Shown: piece by piece, positions 9,055 to 16,565 of the stretch
How positions within the stretch are numbered: position 1 is the stretch's first letter
Layout of the letters: each line of letters opens with the position of its first letter
Assembly (NCBI GenBank): GCA_902826795.1
Contig: CADEGD010000029.1
Location: 1 to 50,024, forward strand
Direction of reading: 5' to 3'
Source: an uncultured Acidobacteriota bacterium
Lineage (GTDB): Bacteria > Acidobacteriota > Blastocatellia > Pyrinomonadales > Pyrinomonadaceae
DNA length: 50,024 nt
Program-made: the position numbers and the translations under genes
The notes under the pieces: generated by a model
Told to the model about the DNA's origin: nothing
The model's input: the letters and a program-made list of their open reading frames with translations, nothing else
The model's database searches: none

Positions 9055-9717
9055 ATGTTCAAAAAAGCAATTATTGCGCTATCTATCGCTGCCGTGAGCG
9101 CAGCGTCGGCCGTTGCACAGGCTCAGCCTGTCGACGATTACAAGAAGGTCGAATTCTTCGCGGGTTATTCGAACGGGCAGGTCGATACCGGCGTGGATTC
9201 GGGCAACTCAGCGGTCGATTTTTTCCGAGACCGGGCGAACTTTAACGGCGTGAACGTCTCGGGCGTTTATAACGTCAGCCGCTATATTGGTATCAAAGGC
9301 GACATGTCCGCGACGTTCAACAAAGAGCGTTTTTCGGGCACGTTTCCGGGGCCGAATGGCGACATAACGATCGGCGGCGAAAACAAAAACTCGCTGTATA
9401 ACTTCGTCGGCGGTGTACAGGTGAAAGACAACTCCAAAGAGGGAGTCTTCAAGCCGTTCGGACACGTAATGGCCGGGCTCGGACACTTCCGCACCAAGAT
9501 CGGCGACTACACATGTGCCGGTATCGATTGCCCGACGTTCCTTCCGTCGTCTGAGACTTTTACCGAAAACGGATTCTCGGCGATCATCGGCGGCGGCATC
9601 GATTTCCGCGTGAGCAACCGCTTCCAGATCCGTGCCATCCAGGTTGATTACAACCCGGTCCGCGTTGAAGGAACCACGCTCAACAACCTCCGCCTCGGTG
9701 CGGGTATCGTGTTCTAA
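9055..9717 (+). CDS. Outer membrane beta-barrel protein
   Basis: A 220-residue protein. Start 9055 gives a standard signal peptide (MFKKAIIALSIAAVSAASA...AQA); the longer version from 9004 would bury it. The mature chain alternates short amphipathic strands with glycine and aromatic girdles (FAGYSNGQ, GVNVSGVYNVSRYIGIKGD, VGGVQVKDN, SAIIGGGIDFRVSNRFQIR) and ends in a strand whose last residue is Phe (LRLGAGIVF), the outer-membrane insertion signature. It fits the OmpA/OmpW-like eight-stranded class. A ~35-residue insertion carries two Cys (TCAGIDC) that may form a disulfide. Confidence 0.85.
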   Translation: MFKKAIIALSIAAVSAASAVAQAQPVDDYKKVEFFAGYSNGQVDTGVDSGNSAVDFFRDRANFNGVNVSGVYNVSRYIGIKGDMSATFNKERFSGTFPGPNGDITIGGENKNSLYNFVGGVQVKDNSKEGVFKPFGHVMAGLGHFRTKIGDYTCAGIDCPTFLPSSETFTENGFSAIIGGGIDFRVSNRFQIRAIQVDYNPVRVEGTTLNNLRLGAGIVF

Positions 9718-9740
9718 ATCAAACTCGATACTAAGTGAAA

Positions 9741-9766
9741 AAGGGAGCCAACTTCGGCTCCCTTCT
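9741..9766. terminator. Bidirectional intrinsic terminator
   Basis: AAGGGAGCC (9741-9749) and GGCTCCCTT (9756-9764) form a 9-bp stem with flanking A and T tracts between two convergent genes, so it can serve both strands. Confidence 0.85.
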
Positions 9767-9768
9767 GT

Positions 9769-11454
9769 TTACCTCTGCGTTAGCTCCGGTGGAAGCTGTT
9801 TATCGATCTTGGGACGTTCTTTCAGATCGGTGAGTTCCCACATTGTGAGGAAGATGGTTCGGGTGACCTTTTCCATCTTTTGATAGTCGATCTTGTCCGG
9901 GTGATCTTCCGGCTGGTGATAGTCTTCGTGGACGCCGTCGAACCAGAACGTGATCGGGATGCCGTTGACAGCGTAATGATAATGATCGGAACGGAAGAAG
10001 AAGCGGTTCGGATCTTTCGGATCGTCATACTTGTAATTGTATTCCAGCTTCAGATACGCGTCGTTCGTTCCTTTCGTGATCGCACCTAGCGTTGAACTCA
10101 TCATTTCCGAACCGATCACGTAGATCTCGTTCGCCTTCGAGAGCTCTTCGTTACAGCGACGCACGCCGGGACCGCATTTGATCACCTTTGCGGGGTCGAG
10201 GCTGCGTCCGATCATGTCGATATTGAGCTGAGCGATCACATTTTTAATATTCACGGTCGGGAACTTGTTAAAATACTCGGCTCCCCAAAGGCCCTTTTCT
10301 TCACCCGCGTGCCAAACGAAAAGCACCGAGCGTTTCGGGCGTACCTTCGCCTTGGCGAGAGCCTCGGCTATAGCGAGCACGGCGACCGTTCCCGATCCAT
10401 CATCGTCCGCACCGTTCCAGATCTTGTCTTCACCTAACGCATTCGGGTTCGTTCCGACGTGATCGTAGTGAGCACCGATCGCGACCATCTCATTCTTTAA
10501 AACGGGATCGCTGCCTTCCCACAACGCTACGACGTTCTGCGTGTAAACCGTTTCGGGTTTCAACGAGATGCTGACGCTGAAGGCCTTGTTCACGTCGAAT
10601 GAATTGGTCGCACCGGCCGTCGGGTTTCCCGCTTCACCGGCGAAGATCGCATTCGTCAGCTTTCGCGATGCAATAAAAACTGTCGGTTGTGCGGGAGCCG
10701 CTGGCCCGGCCGGAGTTGCGGGAGTCGTGGGTGTTAATTTATCGACGACCGTTCGAGAGCGTCCGAAGTTTTGCGTGATCGCCTCCCAGTTATCGTTCAG
10801 GAAGTTTGAAGAAAGAACCATGACACCGGCCGCTCCCTTTTCGCGAGCGTAGGTTACAACATCGGCCCAATCGGTACCGCGGGTCCCGGTTAGATCGGCT
10901 TGAGTCACGCCCGCAGGAAGCGGAACGAGGCCGCGTCCGCCGACCTGCCCTTCACCGAAAACCGCGATGATCTTGTCCTTAACGTCGATTCCGGCGTAAG
11001 GATCGAGGTTCTTCGACTTGATCATCCAGCCGTTTCCGGCGTAGACGATCTTCGGCGAAAGAGTTCCCGTAGTCGTGCCCGAAACGCGGACGAGGTCTTC
11101 GCCGTATTCGAACTTTTGCCCGCCAACGGTAACGAATGTTTCGGCGGCGTTCACACCGTCGCGGCGAAGTGCGATCTTCTGAAAGAAGGTACCGTTGTCG
11201 CCGGCACCTTTAAATCCCCAACGCTGAAGATTAATCTTCAAAAACTCTGCCGTAACATCGAGGCCCTGCGACGGCGTATCGCGGCCGCCCATCGCGTCCG
11301 AAGCGACGAAATGCAGATAGCTGCTGAGCTGAGCGGCGGTGATCTCGTCGGCGATCTTCTTCTCTGCCGCCGTGATCTTGACCGCCTGCGCAAACGTTGC
11401 GGTCGGCGCGAGCAGGCTGATACTTAAAAAAAATGCAAATAAGGTTTTTCTCAT
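9769..11454 (-). CDS. M28 family zinc aminopeptidase with PA domain
   Basis: A 561-residue secreted metallopeptidase with a signal peptide (MRKTLFAFFLSISLLAP...AQA). A protease-associated insert is likely around residues 120-270. The two-zinc M28 site is complete: AHYDHVG, NGADDDGSG, HAGEEKGLWG (with the catalytic Glu), NIDMIGR, and the late His in EDYHQPEDHPDK. A Pro/Ala-rich patch (TPTTPATPAGPAAPAQP) lies near residues 240-256. GGGAG lies at a good distance upstream of the start. Role: extracellular or periplasmic peptide use. Confidence 0.93.
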   Translation of the reverse strand: MRKTLFAFFLSISLLAPTATFAQAVKITAAEKKIADEITAAQLSSYLHFVASDAMGGRDTPSQGLDVTAEFLKINLQRWGFKGAGDNGTFFQKIALRRDGVNAAETFVTVGGQKFEYGEDLVRVSGTTTGTLSPKIVYAGNGWMIKSKNLDPYAGIDVKDKIIAVFGEGQVGGRGLVPLPAGVTQADLTGTRGTDWADVVTYAREKGAAGVMVLSSNFLNDNWEAITQNFGRSRTVVDKLTPTTPATPAGPAAPAQPTVFIASRKLTNAIFAGEAGNPTAGATNSFDVNKAFSVSISLKPETVYTQNVVALWEGSDPVLKNEMVAIGAHYDHVGTNPNALGEDKIWNGADDDGSGTVAVLAIAEALAKAKVRPKRSVLFVWHAGEEKGLWGAEYFNKFPTVNIKNVIAQLNIDMIGRSLDPAKVIKCGPGVRRCNEELSKANEIYVIGSEMMSSTLGAITKGTNDAYLKLEYNYKYDDPKDPNRFFFRSDHYHYAVNGIPITFWFDGVHEDYHQPEDHPDKIDYQKMEKVTRTIFLTMWELTDLKERPKIDKQLPPELTQR

Positions 11455-11525
11455 CTTTTCTCCCGAAAGGGTGTTTTGAAATCGCTAGAATACTTGAATT
11501 TTACGTGCGGTAAGTGGAAATTGTT

Positions 11526-12323
11526 TCAGCTTCCGATGATGGCGATCTTATGTTTTTCGGCGAGTTTTACGGTCGATTCACGGTCGAAGATGAGCGTTTT
11601 ACCGGCAGTGACGGATATGCACGTTGCACCCGCTGCAGCCATGGTTTCGATAGTTGGGATGCCGATGACGGGTACGTCGAACCGCATGTCCTGATCGGGT
11701 TTGGCGACTTTCACTACGGTCAGCTTACCGTTCGCGAGTTCCCCAGCCCGCTTGATCGTCGCGTCGGTTCCCTCCATGGCTTCGATCGCAACGCAGGCTT
11801 TTGCACGAACTACGATCGTCTGCCCGAGGTCGAGCCGCGCGATCTCGGATGCGATATGCAGGCCATATTCGATATTGTCACGCTCGACTTCGTTCGGCTC
11901 GCGTCTAGTCAACGGCCCGGCGGAGGCTAATTGATCCTTAATAAAAAACGTAGAGTCGATTAGCTCGATACCTTCCGCAGCCATCTCGTTTGCGACTCCG
12001 CCGATCAGCGAGTCAGTGTTCCGCTTCGGAAGATTCCACAGCATCCTCAGCATCCGCATATCGGGCACAGCGCCTGAGAAGATCTGAACATGTTTTACCT
12101 GCCCTGCCATGATGGCTTTATCAACTCCTTCTTTCTTGAAGAAATCGATCATCTTGCCGAGCTGGCCGATATTCACCCACTGAACCGTGTCGGCAACCTC
12201 GTCAATGCGCTTATCCGTTTCCTCTTTTATTGCGACGACGGCGAGGCTCGCTCCCGCCTTCCGTGCGCCCTCAACGACGAGAAAAGGAAACTGACCATTA
12301 CCGGCAATTAGGCCGTATTTCAT
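11526..12323 (-). CDS. lpxI: UDP-2,3-diacylglucosamine diphosphatase LpxI
   Basis: A 265-residue protein matching LpxI (DUF1009) end to end: N-terminal YGLIAGNGQFPFLV, then central GQVKHVQIFSG, and C-terminal VAKPDQDMRFDVPVIGIPTIETMAAAGATCISVTAGKTL. It cleaves UDP-2,3-diacylglucosamine to lipid X in lipid A synthesis at the inner membrane, in place of LpxH. Start at 12323 is chosen because the family begins MKYGLIAGNG; the extra upstream residues come from repeat-like DNA. There is no clear ribosome site. lpxK is 18 kb away. Confidence 0.93.
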   Translation of the reverse strand: MKYGLIAGNGQFPFLVVEGARKAGASLAVVAIKEETDKRIDEVADTVQWVNIGQLGKMIDFFKKEGVDKAIMAGQVKHVQIFSGAVPDMRMLRMLWNLPKRNTDSLIGGVANEMAAEGIELIDSTFFIKDQLASAGPLTRREPNEVERDNIEYGLHIASEIARLDLGQTIVVRAKACVAIEAMEGTDATIKRAGELANGKLTVVKVAKPDQDMRFDVPVIGIPTIETMAAAGATCISVTAGKTLIFDRESTVKLAEKHKIAIIGS

Positions 12324-12364
12324 AAAGAAATGCTTAGAGTTCAAGGCCGTTTAGAGTTTAAGCC

Positions 12365-12449
12365 GTTCAGAGTTCAAGCTTCAGCTTGTATACGATTGCC
12401 AGAAGACGTCTTTAGGCAACCTAAACAGGCTAAAGCCTGAACTCTGAAC
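12365..12449. repeat. 85-nt paired-hairpin repeat, class B, with extra half units
   Basis: Left arm begins GTTCAGAGTTCAAGC (12365) and carries mini-hairpin CAAGC-TTCA-GCTTG. The right arm carries CAGGC-TAAA-GCCTG and ends GAACTCTGAAC (12449). The arms pair over 18 inner positions with only two mismatches, though the mini-hairpins differ in sequence. Two further left-arm halves precede it in tandem, 16 nt apart (12335-12350 and 12351-12366). It separates the ferritin-like gene from lpxI, and the ferritin-like stop codon overlaps its edge. Confidence 0.85.
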
Positions 12450-12904
12450 TATTCGCTAAACGGTTCGATCTCGCCCGGCTTGCGGAGCATCTTGTTCACT
12501 TCATCAAGGTGAGTTTCTTCGAGCAGGATCATCTCGCGGGCGTATTCTTCAAGCGTGACGCTGTTGCCTTCGACGAGCTTAAGCAGGTCGTAATAGGCGG
12601 CGAGGGTCGTCGATTCCTGCTCAAGGCTTTCGCGCAAGATATCGCCGATGTCGTGCTGATGAGTCTCGAGCAGCGTCCCGATCTTCAAACTCGGATGCCC
12701 GCCGAGCATCGTCACGAACTCACCCGCCCGCTTAGCGTGAGCCAAACTCTCACTCGCGTTCCCATCCAGCCAAGACACGATCGGGATGCGGTTATACCCA
12801 AACACCATCAACGCATAATGCGTATATCGCACCACGCCCGCCAATTCCAATTCCATGATCCGGTTGAGGATCTCGATCGCGTTTTGTTTTTCTAGGTTAG
12901 TCAT
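12449..12904 (-). CDS. Bacterioferritin/ferritin-like di-iron protein
   Basis: A 151-residue four-helix protein. Carboxylate and His ligands are placed as in bacterioferritin-type sites: Glu in MELELAGVVRYTHY, ESLAHAKRAGEFVTMLGG, Glu in ESLEQESTTLAAYY, and LLEETHLDEVNKML. Likely role is iron oxidation/storage or DNA protection. Start at 12904 (MTNLEK) is preferred to 12919. It overlaps the 3' end of the upstream nuclease-like gene by 8 nt, so the two may be translationally coupled. Base composition returns to the chromosome norm here. Confidence 0.85.
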   Translation of the reverse strand: MTNLEKQNAIEILNRIMELELAGVVRYTHYALMVFGYNRIPIVSWLDGNASESLAHAKRAGEFVTMLGGHPSLKIGTLLETHQHDIGDILRESLEQESTTLAAYYDLLKLVEGNSVTLEEYAREMILLEETHLDEVNKMLRKPGEIEPFSE

Positions 12905-14099
12905 TATTATCGTCCGCACCCCGGGCGTTGAAGAACAGTTGCATCAGCGTATCATAGTCAATTATTGCGAAATTCTGTAGTAACCGAGAAGCCTCTGCAA
13001 TCTCGTTAGGGTTGACGTTTTCATAGCTGCCTACAACTAATACAAGATTCGGATTGCTGACTTTCACGGCGTACTTTTGAAACGCAACGGCCCGGTTTTT
13101 TTCAAATTCGAAGTACTCTTTGTAGTTTGCAAGCTGAGATATCCCTTCCTGTACATAATCGATAAACCGCCTCCGAGAACGGGTTCCTTTTGTCAAGCTG
13201 GCTTTATTGAGCAGTGCCGTCTTTAAATCGTATATGTCGCAAAAGCCGTCATCGCGTTCGACCAAAAGATCCGGATTTATTGCTCCATCACCGTTACCCG
13301 CCCCCTTTTCGACCCACGGCAGGTGGGGCTCAGTGATGAATCGCCGTGTTGAGAGAGACATATTGAGTATCTCAGGATGAGCTTTGAGAAATTCTCCAAT
13401 GGTAGTTTCACGTAGTTTGTTTGTGAGATAGATATTTGAGAATTGGGCGGCCACGATCTGTCTTTTCGCCTCCTCGCTATTCACGGCAGTAATCCCAAGA
13501 ACTTTGGAACCGTCGCTGAGAGTAGAGTTGAGTGTGTCGATATAGCGTTGCTTCGTGAATCCTTTGTTGACAACGATTGCGTAGAGAATAGTCTTAACTC
13601 GAATTGCCGAGTCCAAGGTGTTAATCAGTTTGCACTCAACAAAGTACGCTGAACCGTGATTTCTGCCGAAGAAGATCGGAACTTGATCGCCACGAACGGA
13701 CGTAAGCACGGTATTGCCCTGAAATTGAACAAAGGGAAATCTTGACCGTACCTTCTCATCGTCAATTCGATCTGCCAAGATTAAATCCTTTAATCCCGTT
13801 TTTTCACCATGATCAAGTTTAAATGTGAAGCCCCTATCTTCTGAGACGTCAAACAAATTGAAATAACGGTTTATATTAGGCTCGACATGTCGTTTCACGA
13901 CGAGGCTACTGAAAGTTTCGGAGGATCCTAGCAACTCTGCAATGTAGTAATTGTCAGTCTTTGTACAAAGCAGCATTGTCGGAAACAGAGCGCGTCGATT
14001 TCCGATATCAGTCTTGCCTGTTTTTATCTGCTCAGATACGTTATTGAAGTAGCTATTCCAAGCTCTTGCGGAAGATCTGACAAATTCGTCAAAGAGCAT
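12897..14099 (-). CDS. Shedu-like (DUF4263) PD-(D/E)xK nuclease, candidate defence gene
   Basis: A 400-residue protein. The C-terminal half looks like a PD-(D/E)xK nuclease of the DUF4263/Shedu type: INPDLLVERDDG, then DIYDLKTA (acidic-x-Lys core with Asp in place of Glu), then a Q-x3-Y helix in ISQLANYKEYF, then NPNLVLVVGS and FAIIDYDTLMQLF. The N-terminal ~250 residues match nothing I recognise and would be the sensing part in a Shedu protein. The gene is clearly AT-richer than both neighbours, which suggests transfer. Family assignment is by motif order only; another DUF4263-like nuclease is possible. Confidence 0.6.
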   Translation of the reverse strand: MLFDEFVRSSARAWNSYFNNVSEQIKTGKTDIGNRRALFPTMLLCTKTDNYYIAELLGSSETFSSLVVKRHVEPNINRYFNLFDVSEDRGFTFKLDHGEKTGLKDLILADRIDDEKVRSRFPFVQFQGNTVLTSVRGDQVPIFFGRNHGSAYFVECKLINTLDSAIRVKTILYAIVVNKGFTKQRYIDTLNSTLSDGSKVLGITAVNSEEAKRQIVAAQFSNIYLTNKLRETTIGEFLKAHPEILNMSLSTRRFITEPHLPWVEKGAGNGDGAINPDLLVERDDGFCDIYDLKTALLNKASLTKGTRSRRRFIDYVQEGISQLANYKEYFEFEKNRAVAFQKYAVKVSNPNLVLVVGSYENVNPNEIAEASRLLQNFAIIDYDTLMQLFFNARGADDNND

Positions 14100-14213
14100 A
14101 CGTTTGCAGTGTGAATCCGACCGTCCTGCATTTAGAAGTGCTTACGTCCATGGAATGGGATAGATTACTTCGAGACACCCTGCGAATCTCAGTTCACACC
14201 ACGAGCGCTACCA

Positions 14214-14450
14214 TCACGGACGCCTTGTCCTTCTTTCTATTGAATCCTTCAATTCGCTGATATCGATAGAATCCGCACTCCCATTGGCGATTGAATTTTC
14301 CCGCTCTTTAAGGATTTTCAAATGCCATTCAGGAGGAGGGTCATTGCGACGCCGAAATCTTTCAATCTGCACCGCATCCAGCAAATCGGCTAATTGATCT
14401 GAGGTCATTTCGCCGATGGGTGGGATGGTCTTAAAAGTCACGAGCGGCAT
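14214..14450 (-). CDS. Small antitoxin-like protein (Unstab_antitox-type), orphan
   Basis: A 78-residue hydrophilic protein. Its second half (PPEWHLKILKERENSIANG...DISELKDSIE) resembles the Unstab_antitox / addiction-module component family, where a P-x-W-H-x3-L-x-x-R-E helix is followed by a short acidic segment and an E-x2-K. No RelE/ParE-type toxin ORF is adjacent: upstream is lipA (10 nt away, same strand) and downstream is 115 bp of empty DNA before the Shedu-like gene. It may be a relic antitoxin. No strong ribosome site was seen. Confidence 0.5.
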   Translation of the reverse strand: MPLVTFKTIPPIGEMTSDQLADLLDAVQIERFRRRNDPPPEWHLKILKERENSIANGSADSIDISELKDSIERRTRRP

Positions 14451-14460
14451 TATAGCGCAT

Positions 14461-15393
14461 TTATACCAGATTTAATTTGCCTGACTCAGTCTGCTGCCTC
14501 GCGTGATATGAGCTGCGCGTGAGCGGTGAGGATTCGACGTGTTTGAAGCCCATATCGAGGCCGATGCGTTTCCATTCGGCGAATTCTTCGGGGGTGACGT
14601 AACGTTCGACGGGGAGGCGTTTTTCGTAGGGTTGGAGGTATTGACCGATGGTCATGATGTCGCAGGAGACGGAGCGAAGGTCTCGCATCAGTTCGACCAC
14701 TTCTTCGAACTCTTCGCCCAAACCGGCCATGATGCCGCTTTTGGTTTTCATAGAAGGGAAATGAGTATCGCGAAACTTCGCTGAGCGGTCGAGCAGCTCA
14801 AGGGTCTGAGCATATTTCGCATCGGGGCGGACTCGTCGATAGAGCCGAGCGATCGTTTCGGTGTTGTGATTGAGAACGTCCGGCCGGGCGACGAGGACGT
14901 TGTTCAAAGCCTCTTCATCGCCGTTGAAATCGGGAATTAGAACTTCAACCTTGCACTCCGGGTTCATCTCTCGGACCTTGGTGATCGTCTCCGCCCAATG
15001 CATCGAGCCGCCGTCGGCTAGATCGTCGCGATTGACCGACGTGATTACCGCGTGTTTGAGATCGAGATGTTTTACGGCCTTGGCTACATGCGTTGGCTCC
15101 ATCGGATCGAGGTCCATCGGCTTTCCCTTGTTGACCGCACAAAATCCGCAATGCCGAGTGCAGGTGTCGCCGCCGAGCATAAATGTCGCCGTCTTATCCG
15201 TCCAGCATTCGAAAATGTTTGGGCACTTGGCCTCCTGGCAGACCGTATGAAGATTGAGCCCTTCGATTAGATCGAGCACTGCATTCTGATTAGCCGGATC
15301 GCCAAGCTTTATCTTTAACCAGTCCGGCTTCTTCAGCCGCGGCCGCTCCTTCCGATTCAGAAATTTCTCTACTAAAACCTTTTCCTCGATCAT
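14461..15393 (-). CDS. lipA: Lipoyl synthase
   Basis: A 310-residue radical SAM enzyme that inserts two sulfurs into octanoyl groups on lipoyl domains. All LipA signatures are present: N-terminal auxiliary cluster CQEAKCPNIFECW (C-x4-C-x5-C), radical SAM cluster CTRHCGFC, and the C-terminal Ser ligand in SPLTRSSYHA. The length is typical. lipB is not in the window. The small antitoxin-like ORF starts 11 nt after its stop. Confidence 0.97.
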   Translation of the reverse strand: MIEEKVLVEKFLNRKERPRLKKPDWLKIKLGDPANQNAVLDLIEGLNLHTVCQEAKCPNIFECWTDKTATFMLGGDTCTRHCGFCAVNKGKPMDLDPMEPTHVAKAVKHLDLKHAVITSVNRDDLADGGSMHWAETITKVREMNPECKVEVLIPDFNGDEEALNNVLVARPDVLNHNTETIARLYRRVRPDAKYAQTLELLDRSAKFRDTHFPSMKTKSGIMAGLGEEFEEVVELMRDLRSVSCDIMTIGQYLQPYEKRLPVERYVTPEEFAEWKRIGLDMGFKHVESSPLTRSSYHARQQTESGKLNLV

Positions 15394-15523
15394 GTGAATA
15401 CTTCCTCGATCCTATGACTACACTTCTTAAAGTCTATCATTTCAGCCGTTCCGTGTACTCTGTTCAACTCTCAGTCTTTTTACCGAATGTTTTCTCGCCA
15501 AGCGTGAGGAAGAGATGAAAACA

Positions 15524-15553
15524 TTGACCCTCTCCAAAAAAAAAAGCTACAGT
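15524..15553 (+). promoter_or_regulatory. Putative sigma-70 type promoter
   Basis: TTGACC (15524-15529), an 18-nt spacer holding a run of ten A, then TACAGT (15548-15553). It lies ~45 nt before the GGAGGG ribosome site of the gene at 15600. A 9-bp inverted repeat (AATGTTTTC 15486-15494 / GAAAACATT 15517-15525) overlaps the -35 box and could be an operator. Confidence 0.45.
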
Positions 15554-15599
15554 TGTGTTGTTCTAAATCTAAACATCTGATTTCGGAGGGATCAAAAGT

Positions 15600-16178
15600 A
15601 TGGTACAAAGATGTATTTTCGCTCTCACCTTATTTGTATTTGCTTCCGCTACATTTGGTCAAGATAGTGGGAAATTCAAATTGGAAAGTTTCGATTATCG
15701 GGTCGCTGTCAAGGACAAAGGACCAATAATGATCGAGGCGGCCAATATGGAAAAAACGGTCGAGGTGGTTGATGGTCAGCCTAAAGACCGGTTTCTTCTT
15801 GCGTTTTCGATTCCAAAACAATACGAACAATTGCTGGACAAAACCACGCTCAAACTCACAGCGTATGGTCAGGAGGGTAATGTGTTCGGAATGAGAATCT
15901 GGCATAAGATTCTTGGCACGTGCGTTGGAGAAGCGACGGCCGATAGTGTTCCGGTATCACTGGAAGTAAGTCCTGATTTCGCTAAGGCGTCACGATTTTC
16001 GCTTATTGCGGGTCCGCTGGAAATAGTCGCGAATAATGGAGAAACTGCAACGGCATCGGCTAATTGTCCCGGCTGTGCGGCGTTAGCAAATGAGACTTGT
16101 GGTGCTGGTAGAGTAAAGAATGTGAAGTGCGGTACAACAAAAGACAGCTCAACCTGCGAGCTCGAGTGTAAGCCGTAA
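15600..16178 (+). CDS. Secreted protein with Cys-rich C terminus, unknown
   Basis: A 192-residue protein with a signal peptide (MVQRCIFALTLFVFASATFGQ). GGAGGG 9 nt upstream fixes the start. The body (residues ~25-150) is predicted mainly beta. The last ~40 residues contain six Cys (NCPGCA, ETCGAG, VKCGTT, STCELECKP) that could make disulfides after export. No family is recognised. It is a single-gene unit with its own promoter candidate and terminator. Confidence 0.75.
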   Translation: MVQRCIFALTLFVFASATFGQDSGKFKLESFDYRVAVKDKGPIMIEAANMEKTVEVVDGQPKDRFLLAFSIPKQYEQLLDKTTLKLTAYGQEGNVFGMRIWHKILGTCVGEATADSVPVSLEVSPDFAKASRFSLIAGPLEIVANNGETATASANCPGCAALANETCGAGRVKNVKCGTTKDSSTCELECKP

Positions 16179-16198
16179 ATCTCCGCTATCAATCGATT

Positions 16199-16233
16199 AA
16201 AAGTGGACACGTTTACGACGGTCCACTTTTTTT
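16199..16233 (+). terminator. Intrinsic terminator
   Basis: AAAAGTGGAC (16199-16208) pairs with GTCCACTTTT (16221-16230), followed by more T. It ends the gene at 15600-16178 and separates it from the cysteine leader ORF downstream. Confidence 0.92.
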
Positions 16234-16321
16234 ATGCAGTAAAGGGCAACTAATTTAACTTGACAAAATGTACTAGGATTCTTAACCTCTTGAATATAGA
16301 CTTTTAAGTAAAGATTCAAGA

Positions 16322-16396
16322 ATGTCGATCGAAACCTCAGTCAAATGCACGTGTTGTTGCTGCATTACCTGCGCCTGTTGCGGCGCCGGCGGTTGA
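16322..16396 (+). CDS. Cysteine-codon leader peptide (24 aa) upstream of cysteine synthase
   Basis: A short ORF starting ATG TCG ATC and ending TGA. The peptide MSIETSVKCTCCCCITCACC + GAGG has eight Cys in 24 residues, including four in a row. It stands between two intrinsic terminators and upstream of the cysteine synthase at 16566. Its stop codon lies in a segment (16393-16401) able to pair with the downstream terminator (16446-16454), as in amino-acid leader attenuators. The ribosome site is weak. A TTGACA box lies at 16260-16265 without a convincing -10. A metal-binding mini-protein or peptide-product precursor is the alternative. Confidence 0.6.
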   Translation: MSIETSVKCTCCCCITCACCGAGG

Positions 16397-16454
16397 GCAT
16401 TGCGTTTTTATTTGACTATTTTTCGCAATTAATTCGACGGCCGTGAATGTTCAA
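16393..16454 (+). promoter_or_regulatory. Predicted antiterminator of a cysteine attenuator
   Basis: TTGAGCATT (16393-16401), which includes the leader stop codon, is complementary over 9 bp (one G-U) to AATGTTCAA (16446-16454) inside the terminator hairpin. A ribosome stalled on Cys codons (16346-16381) would leave the first segment free and block the terminator. A ribosome reaching the stop would cover it. A competing hairpin ATTGCG (16399-16404) / CGCAAT (16424-16429) is also possible. Pairing was read directly; the mechanism is inferred. Confidence 0.55.
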
Positions 16455-16471
16455 AACATCACGGCCTTTTT
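16439..16471 (+). terminator. Intrinsic terminator in the cysteine synthase leader
   Basis: GGCCGTGA and TGTT (one bulged A, 16439-16451) pair with AACA and TCACGGCC (16455-16466), followed by five T. It lies 42 nt after the leader-peptide stop and 94 nt before the cysteine synthase start. Confidence 0.88.
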
Positions 16472-16556
16472 GTTCAGAGTTCAAGCTTCAGCTTGTTGCG
16501 GGTTACAGAGAAACGACTAACTTTAACGGCTACAAGCTGAAGCTTGAACTCTGAAC
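16472..16556. repeat. 85-nt paired-hairpin repeat, class B
   Basis: The best preserved copy. GTTCAGAGTTCAAGCTTCAG starts at 16472, and its exact reverse complement ends at 16556, with mini-hairpins CAAGC-TTCA-GCTTG and CAAGC-TGAA-GCTTG. It begins right at the T run of the attenuator terminator and ends 9 nt before the cysteine synthase start. Confidence 0.9.
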
Positions 16557-16565
16557 CCCGAATAT

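Noticed and set aside
16260..16288. Promoter for the Cys leader ORF at TTGACA 16260-16265
   Set aside because: The -10 at 17-nt spacing (TAACCT) is poor and a better TATAGA (16295) is too far from the -35; left unannotated although some promoter is expected here.
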